Shown: positions 44,812 through 57,829 of the stretch, one piece after another | Position numbering within the stretch: the stretch's first letter is position 1 | Layout: the number at the start of each line of letters is the position of its first letter | DNA from: Amphiduros pacificus | Lineage: Eukaryota; Annelida; Polychaeta; Phyllodocida; Hesionidae | NCBI GenBank assembly: GCA_949316495.1 | Contig: OX439005.1 | Span: 6,171,001 to 6,235,000 of the forward strand | Length of the DNA: 64,000 nucleotides | Reading direction: 5' to 3' | Made by a program: the position numbers and the translations under genes | The notes under the pieces: model-generated | The model's input: the letters and a program-made list of their open reading frames with translations, nothing else | Database searches by the model: none | What the model was told of the DNA's origin: nothing

Positions 44812-45590
44812 ATAACGACCGTTAATGAGAACTACCTTAAATGATACCTACTGTACATATAACGACCATTAATGAGAACTACCTTAAATGATACCTACTG
44901 TACATATAACGACCGTTGATGAGAACTACCTTAAATGATACCTACTGTACATATAACGACCGTTAATGAGAACTACCTTAAATCATACCTACTGTACATA
45001 TAACGACCGTTGATGAGAACTCCCTTAAATGATACCTACTGTACATATAACGACCGTTGATGAGAACTACCTTAAATGATACCTACTGTACATATAACGA
45101 CCGTTGATGAGAACTACCTTAAATGATACCTACTGTACATATAAGGACCGTTAATGAGAACTACCTTAAATGATACCTACTGTACATATAACGACCGTTG
45201 ATGAGAACTACCTTAAATGATACCTACTGTAAATATAACTACCGTTAATTAGAACTACCTTAAATGATACCTACTGTAAATATAACGACCGTTAATGAGA
45301 ACTACCTTAATTGATACCTACTGTACATATAACGACCGTTAATGAGAACTACCTTAAATGATACCTATTGTAAATATAACGACCGTTAATGAGAACTACC
45401 TTAAATGATACCTACTGTACATATAACGACCGTTAATGAGAACTACCTTAAATGATACCTACTGTACATATAACGACCGTTGATGAGAACTACCTTAAAT
45501 GATACCTACTGTACATATAACGACCGTTAATGAGAACTACCTTAAATGATACCTACTGTAAATATAACGACTGTTAATGATAACTACCGT
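44812..45590. repeat. 47-bp minisatellite
   Basis: About 16 units of ATAACGACCGTTAATGAGAA-CTACCTTAAATGATACCTAC-TGTACAT. It starts directly at the right end of the TTAA-flanked element. Confidence 0.95.
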
Positions 45591-46200
45591 TAATAAAAAC
45601 TTGGAATAAGTATAATCACCATAATTACTCCAAGGTAATAACTACCATAAATTATAGCTACCGTTAATGAGAACCACCTTATATGATAATCACTATTAAA
45701 GATACATGTAACTACCTTAAAATTATATCAACCTTAAATTCATAGCGACCGTTAAAGATAGCTACCTTAAATGATACCTACTGTAAATATAACTACCGTT
45801 AGTGATAACTACCGTTAGTGATAACTACCGTTAGTGATGACTATCGTTAGTGATGACTATCGTTAGTGATGACTACCGTTAGTGATGACTACCGTTAGTG
45901 ATGACTACTTTTAGTGATGACTACTGTTAGTGATGACTACTGTTAGTGATAACTACCGTAAGTGATAACTACCGTTAGTGATATCTTCCGTTAGTGATAA
46001 CTACCGTTAGTAATCGTTAATGATAACTACCTAAATGATGACTACGTAAATGATAACTACTTTTAAAAATTACTACCGTTAATTATAACTACCGTTAAGT
46101 ATAACTACCGTTAATTATAACTACCGTTAATTATAACTACCGTTAATTATAACTACCGTTAATTATAACTACCATTAATTATAACTACCGTTAATGGTAA
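45591..46200. repeat. Short-unit arrays derived from the 47-bp repeat
   Basis: Units of 14-15 bp (TGATAACTACCGTTAG, TTATAACTACCGTTAA) share the CTACCGTTA core with the 47-bp repeat. They seem to be a secondary expansion of a part of it. Confidence 0.9.
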
Positions 46201-46424
46201 TGTTTTCTATTCTTGCATCATATTCCCTTTGCTCTTGGTTTATTTGTGTTATAATAAATGGAGAATACATTATCATAACCATCCAAATTACTATTGATAT
46301 TCCGAAGTGCCTAAAATAGAAAAGATTAGTTGAACTCATCTATAATAGATAATATTACCTAACAAATAAAGACTTTAACTCTGAGAAAAAAATTCGCTTG
46401 TTTGCATTTCATCTATATTTATGT

Positions 46425-46520
46425 ATGATAATAATAATAATAATAATAGTAATAATGATAAAATTTATATAGCGCTGAATACATGATATATCTGTTCATA
46501 GCGCTTATAGTTGTCTGTCT
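46425..46520. repeat. Interspersed element with TATAGCGCT motifs
   Basis: (TAA)n is followed by TTTATATAGCGCTGAATACA and TGTTCATAGCGCTTA. A similar block lies at 54085-54150 (TTTACACAGCGCTGGTTCCA, TGTTCACAGCGCTGG). Confidence 0.5.
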
Positions 46521-46915
46521 AGTTCTTAGTAAAGAAATAAGATATTTATTTAAATTGATATAGTATAGACGCCCTTGCCTGGAAGCCCGGGTGTAAGATG
46601 AGATTATGATATTATACGCTATAAATACTATCATCTCCTTTAACACTCTAACTAACGTATGCCACAGTAACACTCGGCATATAATCCCTCCCACGCCTTA
46701 ATGAGTCCCTTGGCAACCAGACCATATGTGCAAAGGTCAGACTCTGATAATTGCCAATCAACCTGCCATTGCTTTCATACCTGCCTGTATATCTTATTTG
46801 TCTCTGTTCAAAATTATCATTAAATCTCCGCTAGCGCATTAACTGGAATGGAATATTGTATTATATTACAAGTAAACACGGTTCATGAAGTGTTCTTTCC
46901 ATAAGAGAATATACC

Positions 46916-47092
46916 TGATCTTGGAGGTGAAACACTGGAGTAAGGAACAGTCGTGGTGCTTGAGAAGATTAAGGCGGCGGGTGCATTCGCATGTACCGTG
47001 TTAGCATCAATATGTGAAAGCACAAAAATATGGTGGGCAAAAGTTGGTCGAATATTGCATCAACATCTCTTAAGGGCCTCACAGGTAATCTG
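46916..47092 (+). repeat. Interspersed repeat family E, copy 2
   Basis: Landmarks: GGAGGTGAAACACTGGAGTA, AAGGAACAGTCGTGG, GTGCATTCGCATG, TGTTAGCATC, ATATTGCATCAACATCTCT. Confidence 0.75.
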
Positions 47093-47259
47093 ACCTTAAA
47101 TATTTGAAAAAAATGTTTCCCTCGTTTTTATATTAACAATGTTTCCCTCGTTTTTATATTAACAAAGTTTAATTAATGCATTGTAAAGTATTGGATTTGA
47201 TTATCAGGTGTAGATGTGCTGACGCATTCAAATGGACAAAGTGCAGCCTCTGCAAGTTA

Positions 47260-47480
47260 TGTAGGCCATAGAGTTGCCAGGCCATAGAGTTGCCATAGAG
47301 TTGCCAGGCCATAGAGTTGCCATAGAGTTGCCAGGCCATAGAGTTGCCATAGAGTTGCCAGGCCATAGAGTTGCCATAGAGTTGCCAGGCCATAGAGTTG
47401 CCACAGAGTTGCCAGGCCATAGAGTTGCCATAGAGTTGCCAGGCCATAGAGTTGCCAGGCCATAGGGTTGCCAGGTTGGT
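47260..47480. repeat. 27-bp minisatellite CATAGAGTTGCC(AGG)
   Basis: About eight units alternating CATAGAGTTGC and CATAGAGTTGCCAGGC. Frames read through it on both strands only because the unit is a multiple of three. Confidence 0.9.
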
Positions 47481-48019
47481 CAGGATGGACCTCCCCATAC
47501 ATCATGACAGGAGGTACATGAAGCTTGCTCAGGTTTTGTGGCTCTCAGGTGAGGCAGGCAGGGCTGAGTTAACATTTTGGCATCAAGTATACTTCAGGAC
47601 CATCGCTGCCTCTTTTCATAAGCCTGAACTTGATCCCACTGTGACTAAAGTCTCATCTACACGGAAACCCAGCCAAATCTGAGCCACAAGCGCACTTCCT
47701 CTTTATGTTTGTGCCATCATTCTTTTGTCAGCCAGACTCTGTTGCTGCTGAAACACAATCGCACAGGCCACAATCAGGAGTCCTTGAATGAATTATTAAC
47801 ACTGCATGTGTAAGCGAGCAGAAAGCGGAGCGGAGGTGATTTCAGTTGTTAAGGTTTGGAGTAGATTAGGCTTGAGCGATTGGCGCGGCGCAGAAGTGAT
47901 TGGTGCGGCGCAGAAGTAAGAGGTGAAAAGTGAGTGGTCAGGAGTGAATGGTCAGAAGTGAGCGGTCAGTTGGCGTGAGCAGTATGGGAACATTGTACGG
48001 GACACTACACAGCTGCTCC

Positions 48020-48370
48020 TGTGAGTCTGCACTACCTGCAGTGACCATCACCTACCTGCAGTGACCATCACCTACCTGCAGTGACCATCACCTACCTGCA
48101 GTGACCATCACCTACCTGCAGTGACCATCACCTACCTGCAGTGACCATCACCCACCTGCACTACCTACAGTGACCATCACCCACCTACAGTGACCATCAC
48201 CCACCTGCAGTGACCATCACCTACCTGCAGTGACCATCACCCACCTGCAGTGACCATCACCCACCTACAGTGACCATCACCTACCTGCAGTGACCATCAC
48301 CCACCTGCAGTGACCATTACCTACCTGCAGTGACCATCACCCACCTGCAGCGACCATCACCTACCTGCAG
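48020..48370. repeat. 20-bp minisatellite CACCTACCTGCAGTGACCAT
   Basis: About 17 units with CACCCACCTGCAG and CACCTACAG variants. Confidence 0.95.
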
Positions 48371-48581
48371 CCAGCCAACACCACACACACCATATAACAC
48401 GGACTATAGTCAAAACCTCAGTCACAGCTCTCCATGTGCAATTATCGAGATAATCTGCCACTTTTGTGCAGCTATTTTTGCATTGATTTACTACTGTGTT
48501 TTCGCTAAGGACTTGATGCCAAGAACAATCACAGTGGTGTTTTAAAATTATTTTAGCAACGTCAGCTCTTCAAGCTCACAG
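48371..48581 (+). other. Candidate 5' exon (untranslated) of the gene at 59 kb
   Basis: The segment after the array ends CAAGCTCACAG/GTATGT, a good donor context. The next supported acceptor on this strand is at 59017 (TTTTGTAG), directly upstream of an ATG. A 71-codon frame here ends with a hydrophobic stretch (AAIFALIYYCVFA) and stops before the donor. The link across ~10 kb is inference. Confidence 0.25.
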
Positions 48582-48589
48582 GTATGTAT

Positions 48590-49614
48590 AACATAGCTTA
48601 TCTAGTCTCTGAAATAGCAGCAATACTTTGCTTTTATATATTTTATTAAAAACCTCAGAGGCAAATTCCAGACGTGTTTCTCATAAAAATGTCATTCTTA
48701 ATGTATGTTAAGTCTGTAACTGACTTATATGCCAATTCTATCATTTCAAATTGGATCACTGCCATACTAGAGCTGGAACTGTAAGGTCATCATATAAATA
48801 CAATCCACACTTCTATAAATATATCTTCATATTTATTTGAAGATAGTTAATTAATGCGCTTATTGGACACAAAGGTGGACAGACAAATTAAAAGGCATAT
48901 TACTAATGTATTAGATTCAGCTAATGTTGCATGTATTTTATATATATCCAATAATTATGCAAGGATTTGTCTATGAATTCAGTTAATCGTGCAAATGTTT
49001 TGTCTATAGATTCAATACTGTCTGTTCCCATTCCACTTTGATGTCTTGATATGCATTGGTTGTGTCCTTCTAGTGACTCCTGCATAAATTATGTAGAAAT
49101 GTACTCTGAATATTTCTGGACATTACTCAAATATCACACATGATATGTTCTCTCTTTTAGATTTTAGATAGGTTCTTGGATTTTTTTTTACAAATGTCAG
49201 AGTTAGATTTTTAAAAATAATTCTTACAGCCTAAAATATAGCCATAAGTATATGCAAACATCGTCACATTCATTTACAACAAAATCTCTGTGATATGGAT
49301 CAATGGTCTGTTCACGCGTTGACTACATGATGTTAGTATTTATCTAACAAGACCCCCGATAGGTTGGCATAGCATCCATCCAACATACCAGGCCTAAATA
49401 CACATGATGAGGTGTTATCATCGTGACAATATGTAATTGAATGAATGAGATATACAGAAATCTTAAATTATATCTGAAGCTCAGAACACTCTGATTTCGA
49501 CAGCAGTGAAATTTCCTTTTCATCCAAATATGTTAGATATTCTCTTAGTTTATTTGTTGGTTTGATTGCATGTATTAAAGTCCTTTTCAGCACAAATTTA
49601 GGCTATATTAGATC
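48590..49614. other. AT-rich stretch without a gene
   Basis: No frame, tandem repeat or copy of another repeat in the window was recognised. Confidence 0.4.
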
Positions 49615-49862
49615 ATATAGAAGTCACCGGGACTCAATGCCCGACTCTTATCGAAGAGTGACTGGGGATCTTTCTTTTTCATTATCACAAAGGCATGGTG
49701 ACACAAACCACGGCCTTTGACAACCATTCGTGGAACACTTTTTTGTACTGAGAAACCTTAATCGATTATACAGAATGACAAAAGTACTGATCACAACCGG
49801 GAATCGAACACTGGACCTTTATCATGGGAGATCAGACGTCCCCCAACATTGCTAATCCCACC
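49615..49862 (-). mobile_element. tRNA-derived SINE A
   Basis: On the minus strand the head reads GGGGGACGTCTGATCTCCCA and TGATAAAGGTCCAGTGTTCG (box B), as in the tRNA-like units at 50521 and 50961. The body (GTCACCGGGACTCAATGCCC on the plus strand) recurs at 9835-9990. Confidence 0.65.
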
Positions 49863-50520
49863 CTGATGAATTTTGTTAAATTCATAAATGTTTATGAAAA
49901 CATCGGTATACCAATTCTAATTTCAGTGCAACCAAGACCGATACGGATGTGTAAATCATGACGTGTACTCTCCTTAAGAGAAATCAAGCACTTTCTCAAC
50001 CAACATTCGGCCATCTTTATTTCTGTTATGAGTGAGCTCATTGAGTACATATTAACATATTAACTTCCTATGAAATTAACATCCTACCGGACTACTTTCC
50101 ATATGACTTCTCCAGAAAAATGTGCACCACTCCAGTAACTGATTTTCTTTGGCTAATTTCAATTCTCTGTTTTATGTGTTCGAGTTAAATATATAAAATG
50201 TGTATGGACATTATATGACACACCTCATATTCAATATAAATTATTACATGCTAACCTTATATACCTACCTACAGAGAATCAACAAGAAAATGGTTAGATT
50301 TAAATGAGAGATGAGTTATAGATATCTGTTTCTTTTTATCGATTTGCATTACTATTGATATCATCTTAGACAAACATATTTTTGGAACATTTTACTCTAT
50401 AAATTTATTTTAGGCTGTTGTGTGAAATAACGGAATATCCCTTTTTAAAAATAACTTGATCAAGTGATAAAGATGTTGACTATTTGTGTGATTTACCAGT
50501 GAGAAGGTCAAATCATACTA

Positions 50521-50808
50521 ATCAACATGGCTCAGTGGGTAAGACATCTGTCTCCCATGCTAAAGGTCTGGGGTTCGATTCCCACCGGGAACAATATATT
50601 TTTTTTTTATTCATGCTGAAACTGAAATCTTCATTTTGAAGTTTTATTTTCGCAACATGCACATCAGAACATATAGAATTGAAACATTTTTTATTTTGAT
50701 AGAAATTATAAAAAATAATGACGATACAATAAACAAAGGTGAAATCTTCAAAGGTGAAATCTTCATGTTGGGGTCTTTTTAGAATGAAAGTCAGAACACA
50801 TAAAATGG

Positions 50809-50839
<31 letters not shown>

Positions 50840-51440
50840 TTGGCAAATGGAGAAAATACAAAAAAATAAAATAAAATGTCTTTATTAGCAAAGAAATGGA
50901 ACAATTTCAATTTTCATACAATGCTGTGACTCCAAGTTTTCTACAGTACTGACACAGGGTGATACATGGCTCAGTGGTTAAGATGTCTGTCTTCTATGCT
51001 AAAGGTCCAGGGTTCGAATCCTGGTTGGGAAAATTTTTATTTTTATGCTGAAGGTGAAATCTGAATATTGGGGTTCTGTTTGAGTGATATCTACTTCAGG
51101 AAACATAAATTGATTTGTTTATTGCAAATGCAGAAAAATAAAAAATAATAGAAATGATTTGATACCCCCCAAAAATTGAAATCTTTATATTGGAGTTCTT
51201 ATTGAGCAATTTGCATATCAGAAGAATATAATTTTATTTTGCAAACATAGATAATATGAATAATACTGACTTTATATAGTGAACAAATATAAAATCTTCA
51301 TACTGGGGTAATATTTGAGCAATATGCATGTCAGAACATATAGAATTGAATATGTTTTTTGCCAACATAGAAAATATAAAATAGTAATTATATGCAGAAA
51401 ACAAATATGAAATCTTCATGTCCCAATTTTATTTCAGTTT
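50521..51440 (+). repeat. Two tRNA-like heads with ~110-bp repeated tails
   Basis: ATGGCTCAGTGGGTAAGACA-TCTGTCTCCCATGCTAAAGG-TCTGGGGTTCGATTCCC (50527) and a close copy at 50965 carry pol III boxes A and B. Each is followed by tail units of the type GTGAAATCTTCATATTGGGG ... CATGTCAGAACATATAGAAT, which occur six times up to 51440. The acceptor stems do not pair, so they are SINE heads rather than tRNA genes. Confidence 0.7.
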
Positions 51441-52712
51441 AGAAAAAAACGAATTATAACATGGATCCAATTTCAAGAATTTATCATAGACTTTAAACTT
51501 GGAGTAAGTTGATAAAGAGGCCAACCTTGAGCATCTCTGAATAAATCTAGTGCAATGCAATAGTTCCCAATGTTTCAGCATTATTATGTGTCTCACAGGT
51601 CTGATGATATGCTTTGACCTTTTCTCATGGCAGGATTGCTCACTCAACATTTCGCCTGGATCCACATTTAAAAATAAACATGGACTGTACCTATCTAAGG
51701 TGTTGTTCCATTCATCAACACTTAAAACATACCTGCAAACAATGCTCATTCTTAAATACATTCAATCAGATTGGTATATTATATATTCCAAAACAATTTT
51801 CAAGATCTTCAAAATGTGTAGTTCTCAATATATGACCATATCACTGACAGGATGAAAATAAACAGGTCACATGTCACCTGTATGTGCATTTCTCTGTTGT
51901 CCAGTGAGATCAGCCAACAATGCATGTACTCATATGTGCAAAGATCACCTCTTGGAAATGGTGTTGATACCTCTAAAATAGTTCTCTAGTTTCACAATAT
52001 AGAATTAGAATTTCTATATTTGAAATAAATTCAAATATTGCAATCATTATTTTAACTGTCAAATAAAACCACAATTTGAATAAACAACATGTGTAGTAAT
52101 AATGCTCAGATGTGTGTACAGTGATTTGCCCACTATTTTTGACATGTGAAAGTGACTACACACCCCACTAATCTGAGTACTAATCTCAGTAAGCAAGTGT
52201 TCCCAGCAGGACACCAGCTCATATTTTTAATCTCTACCTACGGTACCCTTACCTGAGACTTTCCTCTTTTTGTCAGGTATGTTGGCTTAAGGGAAAGACA
52301 CGTAATGTATGTCAAAGTGCCATCATTTACTCAATTATCCATGATATATTTCATGTACTTATATGGTCTGTGTTCAGTGCCAAGCGAGCTACCTTTCATG
52401 TTTGATCAAAACGCTAGATTAAGAGTTTCTTTTTAGGTTTTTTATCTAATAAATGGTCCCACACTATATGTGTAGGTATCGTATTTCTGTAGTTTGTGCC
52501 AGACCCACACTTGTGAGGGAATATTATTTGGTCTCCGCTCTTTGAATTCCATGTTTTGAAATATACAAACACCTGTATTGATAAATGTGTTGAATTTCAT
52601 TCTTCCGTACTTTTTCTAACTCTTTTCAAGACTTGTCCAGGTTATAATACAGGAATCCCAGAGAGGGGTTTAGCATCCTAACTCTAGATACCATGGCGTG
52701 GTAACATTAATT
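51441..52712. other. Unannotated stretch
   Basis: Overlapping frames on both strands at 51429-51855 show no domain. No repeat copies were recognised. Confidence 0.35.
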
Positions 52713-52905
52713 AGCATATCTGACTTTGGAAGTAAAACACTGGTGTCAGAAACAGTTGAGTGGGATTTAATAATTGAATAAGGCTACACCGGTGAATGCA
52801 TTCGCACGTATTGTGTTAGCGTCAAACTATGAAACAATAAAATGATGATAGGTGGAATATTGCAGCACCATATCTTTAGGGCCTGACACATAATGCCAAG
52901 CAAGA
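52713..52905 (+). repeat. Interspersed repeat family E, copy 3
   Basis: Landmarks: CTGACTTTGGAAGTAAAACA, TGCATTCGCACGTATTGTGT, TAGCGTCAAA, AATATTGCAGCACCATATCT. Confidence 0.75.
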
Positions 52906-54080
52906 AGAAACTACTCATGTTATAACAAACGGGGTGTACTTTATCTAAAAAAATAACATTTTTACTCAATTACTGATGCATCAAAACAGCTTTGTCAGCA
53001 ATATCACAAAGAACAATATGAGTATTAGAATGTTTTATGGAGGACGAGATTAACGCGATGTCTCTCGGCAAGGAGCTGTCATGTCATTTTGTCATACATC
53101 CCCCTACCTTTATTATCATCTCGTCCTGAGGGGCTGATCTCACCTTTGTGAGTCACACTCCTAGTTTCCTGTCTCAGTGTTCAATGTTATATATAATCTT
53201 ATAGTAGGGGTAAGATTAATGCGCTTTTGTATCGTGCCATATTACCAATCAGTTGCAATATCTGATTTCTAATGATTATCAGATAGTATATTCTCCTGAT
53301 AAAAACAGCATTTTTCTCATACGAAAACCTAATATAGAAGATGTGTTTAAATTTGATTTTTTTTCTAAATGAGACATACAATTAGTGTAATTTGTCAAGG
53401 ACTAGAAGCTCTCTATGTTCATGTCATACTACTTGCAGACAGGTGATTCATGAAGCTAGCTATAAGTGTATAAAAGATGGTAAACTCCTGTTCCTCTTAA
53501 TGAAGCTTGTTTCTCTGCACAGCATGACTTTGAAACATTATTACTTCGCCGTTTTTATGGCTCCTTTCCGCAGTGTAGACAATAGACGATGCTACAGAAG
53601 ACAATCTAACAACGATCCACGGTGTAGTATGAGTTACAACATTATTACTTCACCGGTTATTGCTTTTTCCCATGGTGCAGTTTGAGGTATTCCATTGGCT
53701 ACAATATATATGTATCAATTAATTATTAAAGAAGATATACAAAAAGCCTTTACACTGCTATTTTCAAAGGAATGTACATGTTCTCAGAACATACATCACT
53801 GTTTTTTCCATGTCACTGGCAGATCACTTGAGTTCTCTCCAAAGGGAATTTTCACGATCGTATAATAAATAGATTTATCACAAATACAGCGGATTGCCCA
53901 GAATATTTGATGTAACCGACACAGGAGTTACTGTTAATATGGCTATAAAGTAGGTATCAATTTTATGACAAATCAGATGCCATTTTTTGATCGCACAAGT
54001 CAAATTTTATGGTTGAAAGGTAATTATTTAGTAAATTTATCATTTTAATTTATGATACTATGATACAATTTATGATAATA
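52906..54080. other. Unannotated stretch
   Basis: A short direct repeat (ACATTATTACTTCGCCG at 53536 and ACATTATTACTTCACCG at 53638) is the only structure noticed. Confidence 0.35.
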
Positions 54081-54179
54081 TGATATAATAGTGAACTTTA
54101 CACAGCGCTGGTTCCAGGCAGTGTCTGTTCACAGCGCTGGTTCCATGTATATTTACTCAAGGAAATATCACATTATGTG

Positions 54180-54348
54180 GATATCAGTTTTGGAAGTGAA
54201 ACACCGGAGTAAGGAACAGTCTTGGGGATCAAAATGTCTTGGGCATAGTGGTACTTGCATTCATACGAATTGTGTTAACGTAAAAATCATAAGTGATAGC
54301 TGTAGCCAAACTGTGAAATCACTAAAAAAATATGGTGGGTAAACCTGA
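54180..54348 (+). repeat. Interspersed repeat family E, copy 4
   Basis: Landmarks: TTTTGGAAGTGAAACACCGG, AGTAAGGAACAGTC, GCATTCATACGAATTGTGTT, ATATGGTGGGTAAA. It follows a TACACAGCGCTGG element. Confidence 0.75.
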
Positions 54349-54365
54349 CGTGTTTTCCCCTTCAG

Positions 54366-54590
54366 CTAATAATCCTGACTTTGGAGGTGAAACACGGTGC
54401 GGAACAGCTATGGGGGTTAGAAAGTTGAATAGGGGAGAGTGGTGAAAGCAATCACACCTATTGTGTTACGGTCAAAATAATTTGTGATATTCTAGCCAAG
54501 CTTAAAAGCAACTAAACCGAAATGGCTGAAAATTGGTTGAAGATTGCATCAAAATTTCTAAAGGTCTGACACGTACTGCAACTAATGAGT
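54366..54590 (+). repeat. Interspersed repeat family E, copy 5
   Basis: Landmarks: CTGACTTTGGAGGTGAAACA, TGCGGAACAG, CACACCTATTGTGTTACGGT, GATTGCATCAAAATTTCTAA, GGTCTGACACGTA. It lies directly downstream of copy 4 in the same orientation. Confidence 0.8.
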
Positions 54591-55564
54591 TAAACATGTT
54601 TTCTTGATCATAGTGTGGATACTTTGCTGTTACTACCCAAGAGATTAAACAGAACGCTTGGCGGGTGTGAACCACAATCAGTAAATGACTTCCCCCGCCA
54701 TAGCAATGACGTCATCGCACTTCCTGTATAACGCTCTTGACTGATTTGAGAGGAAATTATATGTTGGTCCGAACCAACGCTCAATGCTTGTAAATTGCCT
54801 TTGCTCTGAACCGATTATTAATTGCAAATCGATTTTTCAATTGCAATTTTTCTATGTATTTTGTGTTTACTGCATTTAAATGAACTTTTGCCGTAAACCA
54901 ATCAGAAACCCAGAAATCAAGGGTTAAATTTTGATTTCTAATGCTAATAACAACTAAGAAACCTGAAGATTAAATAAGTGCACTGTAATATATAATATAA
55001 GAAGGCATTTTACGATAATGGTTGAAATGTAAGTATTAATGTAATGAAAAATTACTTTAAACGCTGTAATATAAGTGAAGTTATTGTTCTATGGCACAAT
55101 ACAGGTAACGATTTGTCTTGGACTCTGAAAGAGCAAACGAAATGAGATGATGAGGATTATATCTCTCTGTGAGCTCATATCACTTTCATCTGGCTATTTG
55201 TTAATCTGCTAATCACATATCTGTATCTTAAATAACGCTGATGAATTATGTCAATGTGATTTCATATTTATTTTTGCCAACCTTGACTGTTACCGACAGC
55301 TAAGAACCTTCTATCTGCTGTCTTACTTCAAACAGGAACTGGAATAACGTTCCTAATTATACCATTTTTGCCCACTTCCCAATCCTAAAAGTTAAGTTAT
55401 TTGTTTTAGTCCCACCCATAGCTATAGGGAAACGTTAAGATAACGTCGAAATTGTGTGATCTATGCTATGTAAATTTTCTATTTTGTCATATACAACTAA
55501 AGGGATGAAAGCTTAAATCACAACTTTGGATGCGAACATTTTCAACCCATGTATAAAGTTTATT
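54591..55564. other. Unannotated stretch
   Basis: AT-rich with no frame, array or repeat copy recognised. Confidence 0.4.
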
Positions 55565-55860
55565 AATGTTACTTTCATGACTTTGAAGTGTGGATATATC
55601 TGATCTGTGGCATCCAATCCTTAAATTCAGTGTTTCAAAACTTAATCGACCTTTGATTCATATTTCTGCCCAAATCTGAGATCATTTCTATAAGAATCAG
55701 AAAGGTCTGTGATCGATTTGAGAGAATCACGGAAATCAATAGTGTCCCACAGAATACTACAATTCTATGCTCAGTAGAGTGTGACAACGCCTCGTAGTTC
55801 TTTGTAAATATTATGAGCAATTAAACACAACAGGGGACGCAAATTTCCTAGAGAAATGAT
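55565..55860 (-). repeat. Interspersed repeat family D, inverted copy
   Basis: On the minus strand it reads AGATTTGGGCAGAAATATGA, AAGGATTGGATGCCACAGAT and CAGATATATCCACACTT, matching 25560-25705. Weaker similarity continues on its 5' side. Confidence 0.7.
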
Positions 55861-56014
55861 ATGATTTACTGGGTGTTCCAGCATTCAAACACTGTTTTTT
55901 TTCTTATTTCTCTTGAAACACTATTTTCAACTCCATGAAAAAATACCTTTAAAAAGTATAAGGTAAAGTTTATACTTTCTAAAAATTGTTGGCTATCTTG
56001 AATGGATTGAATGG

Positions 56015-56215
56015 CTCATTGGGTCATATCCTTTGAATTTTAGGATGTACATGACTATTTTTAATCTAATTTGAAAAAAGTAGATTGACAAAAATGTGGT
56101 GCAAGAGTTTTCATGCGCTTAATTCATATATAGTAATGCTATATATGGACACATGGCTGCAATCAAATCTATTCTTATCATTTGGTTTGCAGATAGCTCA
56201 TAGTCCCACCCGCCG
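56015..56215 (+). repeat. Interspersed repeat family B, copy 2
   Basis: It matches 4510-4712 in the same orientation (AATGTGGTGCAAGAGTTTTC, GCTATATATGGACACATGG, TTTGCAGATAGCTCATAG). Confidence 0.65.
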
Positions 56216-56914
56216 AATTTCACGGTAAGTAAAGCAAGCTATGTTAAAAAAATTAAGCTGGTTGTTGCTTTACCCCACATCTCTCAACTGGTCTCGCACC
56301 TTCTGTATTTCTCTTATCAGCACTGGCCATGCATATATGAATATTAATGAGGAGCTGGAATTGCTCTTAGCTATTGCTCGCTATCTCAGTCCCATTCTGT
56401 GCGAGAGAGGAATCAAGCTCAGTTACTTGCCAGCCATGTTGGCAGAAGATCTGTTTTCTTGCACTCACTATTTCCATCATGACATTAAAAATAGAGTTTA
56501 TCGCTTTCCCAGCACAAATAATATGTAACAAAAACCTGGGGCCTCGTAATTCACACAGTCTTTTCTGAAAATAAACTTTGTGCTTTTCTGAATAAAATAG
56601 ATAGCTTGTCCAAGTTACTAGTATTCAGCGGCGCTATGACAGACCCTGGCGCCATGACTTCCTTTGTCTTTTTGCCGTGTCCATACTTTGTACAGCCTCG
56701 GGTGAAGAACTCACCCGTGTGGCCCTGTATGGGCGTTTAATCAAAAGATTTCTCAGAATAAAAGAGAAAGAATACTGTCATGTTTAATGATTGTCTCAGA
56801 TGCATCATCGCAACTCCTTTTTATGTTGTTCTTTATTTCCCGTGGGTCTAGTAATTTTGATGGATTGTCATTTAGCTTTCTTCGTGATTTTTTATAACTC
56901 ATTCCTTGATAGAA
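56216..56914. other. Unannotated stretch
   Basis: Two overlapping plus frames at 56241-56568 lack domains and splice support. Nothing else seen. Confidence 0.35.
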
Positions 56915-57108
56915 AATACCAAACTTTGAGAGGCAGATTAAAAAGTTTAATAGAGGCGCGAATGCATTCACGGGCACACAAATCTAGTGTGTCCGCGGCA
57001 AGCTTATGTGTGGTAGTAGTAACCGAGCTTTGATAGCATTAAAACATGGAGGCTCAAAGTTGGTGAAGAAATACATCAGCATCTCTAAAAGATCTAACAC
57101 GTAGTGAG
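56915..57108 (+). repeat. Interspersed repeat family E, copy 6
   Basis: Landmarks: AATACCAAACTTTGAGAGGC, GAATGCATTCACGGGCACAC, CATGGAGGCTCAAAGTTGGT, ATCAGCATCTCTAAAAGATC, TAACACGTAGTG. It is the most diverged copy. Confidence 0.55.
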
Positions 57109-57528
57109 CTGTTGACTACATCTATATCTATAAATTAACTCGGCAAAACCAATTGGCATCCCGCCGAGAGTGCAAACAATTACAAACATTCATCTAGAGC
57201 AAAGTACAAGGGATAATTATAATAGGCTCCTACACCTTCCTGCTATATATGAATTAATAATAACAAAATCAATTCACAAAGTTGGGACATTATCTCAATA
57301 ATGAGAGAGATGGGCGGGGTTGTTAACAACTGATGTAATCACACTGTGATCGGGAACGCCAAATATTTACCTGTATGTATTCCTACACTCATGTCATCAT
57401 AGCTATATGTGGATATGTGGAATGAAACGTGAATAATAACACAAGTAACAGGCTGGCTGTCAGATCCACACATGCAACAATATATAGTCATACATTCATA
57501 TATATGCATATATACATTGTTGGATGTG

Positions 57529-57818
<290 letters not shown>

Positions 57819-57829
57819 ATATATAGCTT

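Noticed and set aside
50525-50592. Functional tRNA gene, also at 50965-51031
   Set aside because: Boxes A and B are good but the acceptor stem does not pair, and related heads sit in SINE copies elsewhere.
51429-51855. Overlapping 110- and 101-codon frames on opposite strands
   Set aside because: Neither has a recognisable domain; overlapping opposite frames in AT-rich DNA are expected by chance.
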